Source of the DNA: Symsagittifera roscoffensis
Lineage: Eukaryota > Xenacoelomorpha > Acoela > Convolutidae
Assembly: GCF_963678635.1 (NCBI RefSeq)
Contig: NC_087064.1
Coordinates: forward strand, 82,205,847-82,269,846
Reading direction: 5' to 3'
Length of the DNA: 64,000 nt
Below, piece by piece: positions 1-10,100 of the stretch. Below the pieces are notes generated by a model that was given only the letters and a program-made list of their open reading frames with translations, was not told the DNA's origin and searched no databases. The translations under genes were made by a program, and so were the position numbers. The stretch's first letter is position 1; each line of letters begins with the position of its first letter.

Positions 1-350
1 ATCTAGTCGCAGGTTCTGTATTCCATCCGTAAGCAGTATCGCCGGTCCTTTTACAAAACTCTCCGCTCCGAACGTCACGAACAAGGCTATTAATTCCACT
101 ATCGATACTTTCACTACTGCTTGGAGGAATTCCTTTATCAAATAGTGCGAGACTTTCGGGTAAACTTTTGCCAAGAAGGACGCGGTCCATCCGGCTCCCA
201 ACCCTTCTAGCATGCTGTCTGTCCTTTCAAATCCCTCCTGTCCCTTCACTTCCTGGGTCCAGAAGGTTTCCAGAGTAATCTGACACATTCTGTTCACGAA
301 CTCAGCTGTCTTTTCTCCGGCATTTTCCGCCAGATTCACCTCCTTAACAA
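1..350 (-). pseudogene. Element 2 ORF3 continuation, partial at window edge
   Basis: After the stop of the 336-1121 frame, the alternative minus-strand frame stays open to the window edge. Its translation aligns with residues of the 708-codon frame of element 1 (29856-31982): shared stretches include GWT.SFL and VTFG.E.FVKGPA. This is therefore the same ORF3 polyprotein, displaced by a frameshift near 340-350. The function of this part is unknown; no recognised domain or catalytic motif is visible. Confidence 0.75.
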
Positions 351-1121
351 GTAGGCGTGTATCTTAGTGATCATTACTGGGCCTTGCTGAAAAGCATCTG
401 CACCCAATGCCGCTACTCTCGGATTCAGGTGTAGCCACTGGTTTGCTTCCGGCTTGGTTCTCAGCACCATCGCTTCCAGATGAGCTCTCGTCTCCAGTGA
501 ATTCTTTCTTCTCGTGTCTTCACTCGCCACTTCCATTGCTCGGAACCACAAGTCGTTGGACATCGCCGTGATCACTCGATGGTCGTCATCTATTCCTGGT
601 TTCAGTTTGAGTTGCCGACTGAAGTTGGACAGTTCCAACCCCAGCACTTCGTCCAACACCAACATGTGTAGCGCGTGGTCCTTGAACCCTCTCATCGCGT
701 TTGAGATATCTGACCATACTGCAGGCAGTTCAGCCTTAAGTGGCCTCAGGTTCTGCATTTCTATCATGCGATTCGGGGCTGATATGATCACATCATATTT
801 TCCCTCCGAAAGTAAGGCTACCATTGCATACACAAATTTCAGTCCATCCGGGAGATGTGCATATCCCGGAGACAACGCAAATACTACTCTCAACGTCATT
901 TTATTGAATGATCCCTCCTTTGTCGCGTCTACCACTTCACCCATTGACTCCAGGATGTCTTTTATCGCTGGCCATACTGCGTTTTCTGCTGTTGCAGGAT
1001 CTCTGAGCCTGCTCAGAAAACCTCTACTGTGTAGATGGTCATTGATGCCAGCAAACTTAATCGTTATCGGGTTCATTTCTGTCTGCCTTTGTACCCCTAT
1101 AGCCAATGACACTGATTGCAA
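336..1121 (-). pseudogene. Element 2 ORF3 fragment, degenerate second SGNH-like region
   Basis: These 261 codons match the start of the 708-codon frame of element 1. Shared features are a G(I/S)NDHL motif resembling the GxND block of SGNH hydrolases, an F.LSPGYA segment, an (S/P)APNR segment and VLDEVLGLELSNF. The frame lies 5 bp after the stop of the 892-codon ORF but in another frame; in element 1 the homologous regions share one frame. It is therefore a frameshifted continuation rather than a separate gene, and the listed Met is probably not a natural start. The nucleophile serine block of an SGNH enzyme is not obvious, so catalytic activity is doubtful. The assignment as a second SGNH-like fold is inference. 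Confidence 0.7.
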
Positions 1122-1126
1122 TAGGT

Positions 1127-3805
1127 CTAGTCAACTGCGGCCAGCATTATGACGTCCGGCCAAAACAAAGACTTAGAGGTGTACACGAACTCTGAATTCG
1201 CTACTACCATGATTTTGGCCTTTCTCATCTCTGCTTTGTCGTAGGCGGCGAAGATGGTCTCATCTTTCTTTATCGCTGTCAATCCGCCATATCTCTGGGC
1301 ATCACCATCTTGGTTCACTAGTTTTGGGTACACTCTCTCCTTCACATGACCAGGTGGTGTCGTCAATTGCCTAAATATCTTCACGTGTTGTCCAATCGGC
1401 GCTCTCGCCGTCAGGAATCTTCCTGGCCTTTCTTCACGATTCCTCTCATCATGGTTCAATCTCACATCTTGCAACGGTCTTGCATTTACAGGTCCTATTG
1501 TGTTGTTGGAGGGCAGTCCCTCCAAGTCGGCAAATCTCAAGGCCGTCGTGGAGCTGAAATTTATGCTAGCGGCTATCAACCAGTCTACGCCGGTTATCGA
1601 GTACAATCTGCTGACGGATAGCGTCGCTCCATTCAGCATCCCCCTTGCATCTTCGATGAAGCTCACTCTCTGTAGGTCCAGCTTCATTAGTTCGTCTTTG
1701 TATATATGCCAAGGAGACGGTATGGATCGCGACCACATCAATGAGCCTCTGCTCGGTCTCTCCTCTCGACTGGTACTCGTCGTCTCCGATCTAGTGTCCG
1801 ATCTGGATGTGCCTGCTACTTCCTCGATTGGTTGGTTGACAGGTCCTATCCTTTTCCTAGGATGAATTGTCCTCCTCATCGGTGCTTCTCCCAACCGATC
1901 TTGTACGTCTGTTCTTCGACCTGGTTCACCGGAGCTTTGTTGCCGGTAATTTGTGACGGCTGGGACCGTACCCAAGCGTGTTTCCAGGTTAGGAGGCACA
2001 AAGGTGGTGATCACCGTATCACTCACCGTTCCTTCTTCCTTCAGCACTCCTGTGTCAAAGAGTTCTGCTTCCAGCTCATCCAACCGTTCTTGGAAGACTC
2101 GATTCAACCAAGCTTGTCCTTCGACACTGTCGAAGTGGATGCCATCTGTGGTCAATCTGGCTTGATCCATGGCTCTCAATTCATGTTCAATGTCCATGAG
2201 GATCATTCTTCCGGCATTTCGATTTGCTAGGTTTCTCAAGATGTTGTTCCATCTCATGACTCCCTCGTTGTGCCTTCTTCCTGATGCTGTCAGGTTTCTT
2301 GCGTTCATTGGCACCGTGCAAACGGTCAGTACCGCGCAACTGAACTTCTGCCAGAGAGTAGTGAACAGACACACCATCATTGATTCCCACAGTGCTTCCT
2401 GCTCATCTGATCCTCTGGAGATATCATTCGTCCCAACTAAGATCATCACATTGGGTATCTTCCCTGGATTCATCAGCTCCACCATGCGATATAATTGGGC
2501 AATCGTCGCGCCTCCAAAGGCCATCACCGTGGTGACCCATGAGGTCCTCAAATTCGACAGTACTCTGACTAAGCTGTCTCCCAATATCAGGTGAGATGTC
2601 CCGAGTGGTGGTTGCTGCAGGTTCACAGCCGGGCTCCAGGCAGCTCGATTGAAGCAGGCCCTCGGATCTGTCTCCGGAACTCCCGTGAAATTATACTTCA
2701 ATTGATTATTCTTCTGCACGTCTATTACACGAGACACTTTCTTCGCTGGCATCTTCCTTTCTTTCCTCTCTGGGATTCTCGAGTTCCCCATGAGTGGTGT
2801 CACGTTACTCATCCCTTCTCTGATTACTGTATGGGAGAGTTGTACTCTGCCCGTATCGTCAATCGTTCCATAGGGTGCAGTCACCCCGGAACCTGGTGCA
2901 TTCTTGTTAGCGACCAATCGTCCAGCTGTCTCTATCAGTTTTCTCACTGTCTGTTCTACGACGGGGTCACCCAAGGTGTCGCTAGGATCCGGGATCGTTA
3001 CTCGATTTGTCTCCATTGGAGGTCGTGTCTCCGTTGTTTGACTCATTTCTCGAGGCGTCAAGAGCTCCATCGGGGACTGCCCACGAGGAATATCCCTTGC
3101 AGGTATTACTTTCTCCACGGCCGTTGTCAACGCCACCTGCTCCGATCGCTCTTTGTATTCCTGCCTTAAGCGTTCGATCTCTTGACCCTGCTTTTTGTTG
3201 CAGTCTTCAAACAACTTTCTCCACATGTCCCGGTCTTCCTCCATCGCCAGCATGGTCTGCGTCATATCGTCTAACTCCTTCTTCGTACTCCTCAGTTGAT
3301 CGTTCATCTCGTCCAGATCTTGTATGGTTTGGTTCGTCTGAACCTTCTGTGTTACTTTCGCCCTTTTTGGTGGCACAGCTGCTCTCAGTGGTGAACCAGA
3401 CGAGGTCGCCTCGCTGTTCATCTCCCGATGCATTCTCGTCAGCCCAGGTTTAGGCTTAGAGGGCATTGGCATCTCACCTGGTTGGTATGTCCTAGAACTT
3501 CCCAATCCAGGCTCATTCGCCAAGTCACTCCCTGAGAGAGCCCCGTTTCTCCACCTCATCACTCTCATGTTCGGGCGGTCTAGTACTCCTCTTTCTCCAT
3601 ATGCTGCCATCAACAGGACTTCCGTGGGGCGGTCCCCACGGTTGTCGTGCCCCAAGATGTTGATCAGGGCGGTCAGCAACATGACCACCTCTGGGTCCTC
3701 CAGAGCGAAGTCTCGTTCGATCAGCCGACGATAGATCGCATCTACCATCGGTCCCACATATGCCTCTGCCAGGTCCATCAATTCATCCAGGTTGAAATTG
3801 TCCAT
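1127..3805 (-). CDS. Element 2 ORF3, N-terminal part: helical domain, coiled coil and SGNH/GDSL hydrolase
   Basis: This 892-codon frame follows pol on the same strand after a 393-bp gap. Residues 1-100 form a helix-rich domain conserved in element 1, ending in MRWR.G..SG.DLA.EPGLG. Residues about 160-225 look like a coiled coil. Residues about 403-580 carry the SGNH hydrolase blocks: GDSLVR (Ser411), FGGA (431-434), GTND (Asn460) and DGIHF (Asp554, His557), so the catalytic set is complete. Known SGNH esterases hydrolyse esters, and esterase domains of this type occur in some CR1-type and Athena-type retroelements; the substrate here is unknown. The C-terminus ends just after a WPD motif because of a frameshift into the 336-1121 frame. 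I see no signal peptide. Confidence 0.85.
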   Translation of the reverse strand: MDNFNLDELMDLAEAYVGPMVDAIYRRLIERDFALEDPEVVMLLTALINILGHDNRGDRPTEVLLMAAYGERGVLDRPNMRVMRWRNGALSGSDLANEPGLGSSRTYQPGEMPMPSKPKPGLTRMHREMNSEATSSGSPLRAAVPPKRAKVTQKVQTNQTIQDLDEMNDQLRSTKKELDDMTQTMLAMEEDRDMWRKLFEDCNKKQGQEIERLRQEYKERSEQVALTTAVEKVIPARDIPRGQSPMELLTPREMSQTTETRPPMETNRVTIPDPSDTLGDPVVEQTVRKLIETAGRLVANKNAPGSGVTAPYGTIDDTGRVQLSHTVIREGMSNVTPLMGNSRIPERKERKMPAKKVSRVIDVQKNNQLKYNFTGVPETDPRACFNRAAWSPAVNLQQPPLGTSHLILGDSLVRVLSNLRTSWVTTVMAFGGATIAQLYRMVELMNPGKIPNVMILVGTNDISRGSDEQEALWESMMVCLFTTLWQKFSCAVLTVCTVPMNARNLTASGRRHNEGVMRWNNILRNLANRNAGRMILMDIEHELRAMDQARLTTDGIHFDSVEGQAWLNRVFQERLDELEAELFDTGVLKEEGTVSDTVITTFVPPNLETRLGTVPAVTNYRQQSSGEPGRRTDVQDRLGEAPMRRTIHPRKRIGPVNQPIEEVAGTSRSDTRSETTSTSREERPSRGSLMWSRSIPSPWHIYKDELMKLDLQRVSFIEDARGMLNGATLSVSRLYSITGVDWLIAASINFSSTTALRFADLEGLPSNNTIGPVNARPLQDVRLNHDERNREERPGRFLTARAPIGQHVKIFRQLTTPPGHVKERVYPKLVNQDGDAQRYGGLTAIKKDETIFAAYDKAEMRKAKIMVVANSEFVYTSKSLFWPDVIMLAAVD

Positions 3806-4198
3806 ACTGTTCTTTCCAAGTTTGATTTGATTTCGATTTCAAGTTTTGACTCAAGTGAGCAATTAAATGATCAATCAGGATCTAGAAAAGGAATCACGAC
3901 TGTCACACCTGTCAGTTTCACCTTAATATATATCGTTAAAATTTGCTTTCAGATAAAAAGATATTTATCCTAAAATTTATTAAAATCAATTGGTTTCTAA
4001 AATTTTGGAATTCGACCTAAGATTGGACAGTCCAAACTTTGGATCTATTCCCAAGATCGTCATCTAGTTGTTCATGGTCACTAACCCCTACTTACCCATG
4101 ATCTTAATAACCTAACACATAACATAACATAACATAACACACATATCACATATTACATGCAACTTGGTCCTTTGGCCTAACACCCTCTCGCACATCAC
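3806..4198 (-). other. Element 2 pol-ORF3 intercistronic region with AACAT repeats
   Basis: This 393-bp gap between pol and ORF3 holds no gene. On the plus strand it contains a run of AACAT/ACATA repeats near 4120-4155. The matching gap of element 1 (34477-34948) carries similar AACATA-rich sequence at the same relative place near the pol end, so the repeat is an old family feature. Apart from the candidate splice acceptor near 3882, the two gaps share little obvious sequence. Confidence 0.7.
3868..3895 (-). promoter_or_regulatory. Candidate 3' splice acceptor upstream of ORF3 (element 2)
   Basis: In the sense (minus) direction a pyrimidine run ends in CTTTTCTAG (3890-3882) and is followed by ATCCTGATTGATC. 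Element 1 has CTTGTTTTTTAG followed by ATCTTGATTGATC at the equivalent place. A pyrimidine tract, AG and a conserved exon-like sequence about 75-90 nt before the ORF3 start fit a spliced subgenomic mRNA, as used for the third ORF of errantiviruses. The donor was not identified. Confidence 0.55.
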
Positions 4199-7100
4199 TC
4201 AGCCTATACTTAAGTAATATTTCTTATGTAGATATACTTGTATGTTCGTATCAGAGAATATCACGTGTACAAGCGCGTACAATTCCCGAGGATGCAGTCT
4301 TCCTCTATTTGGATCGTACACTGGAAGCAAAAGCTCCTTCACGTCCATTTCCACAAGGAAGTCCCTCAGCCTCGTCAAAGACAAGACTAGGTTTTCTGGG
4401 TCCACGTGCTGCTTCTCCGTCGCCCTCGTTACCAAGAAGCACAAGTACTTTCCCGGTATCTGCGACACCGCCGGAGGTAAGGCTGCTACGCCCCCTATCC
4501 CTGGTCTTTGCTTCCAAAGGAATTCCACGTTTTTATATTCCCTCTTAAAATCTGCCGCTAGCGCCGTCCTAAAACTCATGTCTGCGGTGATTGCTACCGC
4601 ACATGTTCTGTTTGTGAGTATGAAATCACTGTCTGTTAGTATTATGTTACTAGAATATTCATTTGGTAAATTAAAATATGACTCCACTACCCTGCCTATG
4701 TCAGGTTTCTTAGGTTCTTCACCTGTTTCTGCTTCTAACTCTCCTGTTTCTCTTGCTATTCTCAATTTTTTTATTATCAGGTTTTCAGTGTGGGTAAGTC
4801 CTACCCCCACTCCCCGGACAAAAATATCCATCGGCGTCCCCGTCGATCGCATACCGGGTATTAAGTCAAGGTTAGAAGCTGGAATGAGAAGTTGTCCTTC
4901 CTGGGCAGCCCAGGAAGGATCATCTCGTTCGGTCTTAATGTATTTCGCGCTTTCACGATCTACGTCTTGAATCGTAACGCTGGTCTCTTTAGGGTCTGAT
5001 GTCATTTCATTCAGCCACTCTAAGACACGCAGGTTCGTCTGGTCTTGTTCATATGACTGCTGTTGCTCATCGTCAAATTCTACCTCGGCTTTTGACCAGT
5101 CGTCAACCCACTCATCGTTATGATCATCGACTATGTCAATGTCTTGTGACACAGTTATTTCTTCTAAACCCACTACTTCCTCCACTACTTTCTTCAGATC
5201 TATCCTATCCACTACAAAGTCGTCACCGTAAGGATTGTACTTCTTTCTTGGTCTCGTCCCGTCCTTCCGACGAGTCTGCATCGTGAACGGAAGATCTGGT
5301 TCCAAGTTCTTGGGAACCTCTGTCTGTTCGGGATCCTGCCAATCTTCCTCTGCGTAGGGTAAGGTCTCATCGTCCGCTTCGATCTGTTCGTTTGGATCCA
5401 GGTCCAGCGGTGTATCTGTACCATCCTCTACGATTTCGTTTCCATCGTTCTTCTGCCTGGTGCCTTTTTCATTGACCTCACAAGCAGGATCCATCTTTAG
5501 ATAATCCCCTTCTTCCATGTCTGCAGGTACACACCAGTCTTCTGTCGATAGATTGTGTGGCTTGATGTTTTCGTAGTGGGCGGCTCGGCCAGTACTCAGT
5601 CTATAAAAGCGTCCCTCTTGGTGCACCTCTGTAATCATGAAGGGTCCCCTCCACTTCTTCAGAAGCTTCTTTGTCCCTTTCGGTGGTATAACGTTCTGAA
5701 ATACCCAAACGTAGTCTCCCAACGAGTAAGCCTTTGCACCAGCTGCTTTCTTGTCGAATCTTTTCCTCTGCCTTGCCTGTGCCTGCTGAGTGTTTCGTCT
5801 ACACAAGTCGTTCAACTCCTGTTGGCGTCTGATCATATCCCTCACGTAGACCTGTGGGGACGTTTTCTTTCCCTCATATTCTGGGTAGAAGAAGGTTAAG
5901 GGTAAAGACTTTTCGTGTCCAGTTAGCATCATGTGTGGACTGACTCCAGTGGTGGAGTGTTGCGTGCTATTATAAGCTCCCATCACCTGCGGAAGGTATC
6001 TGTCCCAATCGGTCATGTACCTGGAACAATATACTCTCAGCATCGACACTAACGTCCTATTCTGTCTTTCCACTAAACCATTCGTTTGAGGGTGGTATGT
6101 CGTGGAGTGAGCCTGAGCGACCTGTGAGCGTCTCATAAGCTCTTTCGTAAGCTCTCCTACGAAAGCCGTTCCATTGTCCGATTGAAACGTCATTGGACAA
6201 CCATGTCTTGCTATCCACGTATTGATCAGGTGGTCGCATGTCTCTTTCGCCGAGGCAGTTATGCAGGGCACGGCCTCTGCATACTTCGTGAAGTGATCTA
6301 TCATGACCAATACTTGGTTGTAACCGCTGTCTGTCATGCATATCTTCTGGTGATCTATCTGCACCACCTCGTTGAATTCAGACGACTCAATCGATTGTAA
6401 AGGAAATCGCAACTTCCTAGGATCCTTGACCTGTTGGCATGACAGACATGCTGTCACCCATTTCTCGCATGCCTTTTTCATCCCAGGCCACTCAAAGCGC
6501 TTCAGGATCCTCTGATACACTTTGTCGATCCCTTGATGGCCCATCTGATCATGCGACCTGAATAATAGTTCTGTCTGATAGAGTTGCGGCAACACTATCG
6601 CCTTATATTTGTATAAGACCTTGTCTTCTTCTCTTCTCCTGCAAGCCACGATCCCGTCCTTGTTCAGATATAATCTCCCCTCCTTCTGCATGAAGTATTG
6701 TCTCAGGATCCTATAGCTGTCTTCTTCCAGGTCATCTTTGTCAGGTGCACCGTTTTCTATCCACCTTTTTAGGTTGCTTGTCATGCGATCATTTCTCTGC
6801 GCCCTTAGAAGGTCCGAGAGTCTGTATCTCGCCTTCAAGTACGTCTTCATGACTCTCATCTGGCTGTTCAGCTCGTTGGGCTGATGTGTGTCTTCTTCCA
6901 TCTTAACGCACCAAATCTTCGCCAACGGTTGTGTTTCTTGCTGAAACGGCTGAAGATCAGTCCTGACTACCTCTTTCTGCGGCAACAGGCTTATCGAACG
7001 TTTCGATACCGCTATCGTTTCTAAGTCATCCGCTGCGTTGTCAAAGACTCTTTCGCTTGGTATTAGGTAGCGATCACTGTCAGGATCCTGGTACACCTCT

Positions 7101-10100
7101 CTGTCCAGGTCTCTCGCCCGAGTTTCCACTAGTAGCGTGTGTATCGCCAGTTCTGACAGCTCGGATCCCAAACTCGAGTTCCTGTCTGAATAGGTGTCCA
7201 TTCCTGAGTTTCGGGAATCATCATCCGTCGAAGAGGTTGTGCTGGAGACTGCACGCTCCTCCAGATCATGTCTGTGCTTTCTTCGCATCCATCTGAACTC
7301 CCCGGACAAAACCTTGTTCTCTCGGTCCTGTTTCTCATCAGGAATTTCGTCGTTTATCTCAGACTCCCCGGACAAATTTCCTTGTCCCGGGTGTTGATCT
7401 TGTGATCGCTGGTTCTTCTCATCATCCTTCTCCCCGGACGAATAGTCTTGCAGCAGATTTTGTTCTACAACTTCACCCTCTTTATCCCGGTCTACAAAGG
7501 TGACGGTTTTCTTTCGCTTGCTGCTCCCCTGTTCTTTCTGTCCGTAAGAAGTACTTGTTAAAATCTCCTGGGGTATTGAGGATACTAGTTGCTGAACTAT
7601 TGTCCTACAATCCCTTTCGTTCTCTTCGTGCTGTCGTCTGGACGGCATGATCTTCACCTTCTCACTGACTGTCAGCGATGCCACTGCTGCTGTCCACTCG
7701 GGGTCATCTCTGGTCACTTCTCTTTCTAACAATCCACCCAGCATCCGCATTATTTGTGGTGTGACTTGCACCGTTTTATCCAATAATGAGAGGCTGTTTA
7801 TATTCATGCGAGAGAGTTCTTGCTGGACCAGGTTCGAGCGCAGCAACAAATCCAAGGGGACCGGATCCTCCTTGGACAGGATCTTTATCTCGGCTGCTTT
7901 CTCTACAGGTAACTCAGGGTGCCCTGGAATTGGATGTCCTGATTTATCCAACCATCTCGTTAAGGGAAGCTCTTCATAAGTTTCTTTGTCCAGAAACGAG
8001 AATCCCTCCTTTACTTCCGCCTGATTGGCCTGCTTCTGCTCCAATCTTTCATAGAACTCAGTTTTCTTACTGAGGCTGTCAGCATTCTGGTGTTTATCAC
8101 GCATCCTATGTTCGATTATCATATGGTAGCCATCCAGTCTTACTATCCGTCTACCAATATAACTTTGATCCATCGAGTAGGTCTTCAACCAGATTAACGC
8201 TCTGTTGTCCACGCGTAACTTGAAGGGAGCGCTCCCCAAGTATGCACGGTACTTCTCCACGAAGGTGACTACTGCAAACATTTCTGCTTTTGGTGCGCCA
8301 TATTTCATCTCTGTGTCACTCAAGACTTTGCTGCCGTATGCAATGGGACGGAGAACTGTTCTTCCGTTCCATTCTTGCTCTTGATGCAATATTCCTGAGA
8401 TGGCCACCACCGATGCGTCTGTGTCGAGAACATACATGCCCTTTTCTGTAGGCATGCCCAGCACTGGCGCTTCGCACAGTTCCCGTTTTATGTTCTCGAA
8501 GGCAACCTGTGCCTCATCGTTCCATTCGAACTTTTTCCCTTTGTTGCGCATCAGCTTCTGCATCGGGTACACCTTGTCCGCGTATCCTTTTATGAATTCT
8601 CGGTAGTAATTGGCAAACCCTAGGAAGCTCATTAGCTGTGTGTCCGTCCTCGGAGCCTTCCATGTCAGCACAGCCTCTACTGCTTCCGGATCTGGCCTCA
8701 CACCATGCCTGTCCACCATTCTTCCCAGGTACTTGATCGAATCCCTAAGGATTTCACATTTCGATGGTTTGCATTTCAAGCCTGCTCTTTTCATACATCC
8801 GAAGACCTCATCGAGCCGATCAATGTGATCCTCCAGGGTCGGTGTCGCTATGACTACGTCATCCACGTAGCACATCAAGAGATTCCCGTACTTTTTGGTC
8901 ACTCCTGTCAAAGCCTGAGCCATCAGCCTTTGAAAAGTTGCTGTTGCATTGCACAAGCCGAAGGGCATCCTCTTCCACTGGTACAACCCCAATTCGCACG
9001 CGAATCCTGTTTTCTCTCTGTCCTTCTTTCGCAGAGGAACCTGCCAGAAGGCAGAACCCAAGTCCAATGTGGTGAAGAACTTTGCATCACCAAGTTTAGA
9101 TAGGCTCTCGTCTATTCGCGGTATCGGGTACGCATCTTTAATCGTTACCGCGTTCAAGTAACGAAAGTCGCAACAAAATCTAAGCTGCCCCCCTTTCTTT
9201 TTCGCCATGACTACCCCGCAAGCCCACGGCGATTTCGAGGGTTCTATCATGTCGTATTCAAGCAACATTTCTATTTCCGCTCGGCACGCTTCCGATTTAT
9301 GTGGCGTCATTCGCCTTGCGCCTTCCCTATGGGGAACGGCGCCCTCTTCTAGTTCGATTTCGTGTTCGACGAAATTACAGCAACCGATGTCCGCCTTATG
9401 TTTTGAAAATACCTCGGCGTTCCGATTTAGGAGGTCCCGCAATTTTTCAAAATCTCCCTCACCTATTTTTCCTTTTAAATGTTCTACTTCTGGCAAAACC
9501 GGTTTGTCAGAATCTAGTTCATATGACGAGGGGCGTTCCGGAAAATTCGAGCAGCTTGATAAGCCGTCGTCCGTTTCGGATTTCATTGAAAACAATTTAT
9601 GAATAGATTTTAATTCATTAATTCTCTTTAAGATTTTATCTTTATTTGCATGATAAGGACAGTCTTTCACACTATATTTCTTCGAGTTTTCTGTCTCCTC
9701 ATAGTCGGTCCTCATCGGCAAGGCGTAGCCAAGCTTCTTTCCACGCTGGATTGAAACCGTGGTGTCCAGTGTGTTCAACAACACACTGACACACAGTCCG
9801 TTTCGCGTTACCGAGAAGCTCCGGCCTAAAATCACCGAACTCTGACTATTTGGATTCGGTACTAAGCAAACCTGTTTGCTATCACTTAACGAATTTAAAT
9901 TTCTCATTCTAAAAATTGCTACTACAGCTTGTCCTGGTTGTAACTTTACTTTTCTATCCAAAAAAACTGGTACCTTATTTTCATCTGTTATTATCCTATT
10001 AATTGGTCTCTTAACATACTTTCGGTCCGGGTTTCTAATCCGTATTAGACCGTTGTTCAAGTCAATCATCACGTCAAAATTCCTGACAAAATCTCTGCCC

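Noticed and set aside
514-1152. Long plus-strand ORFs opposite pol, gag and ORF3
   Set aside because: They mirror conserved minus-strand coding regions, show no motif, and are not conserved between the elements.
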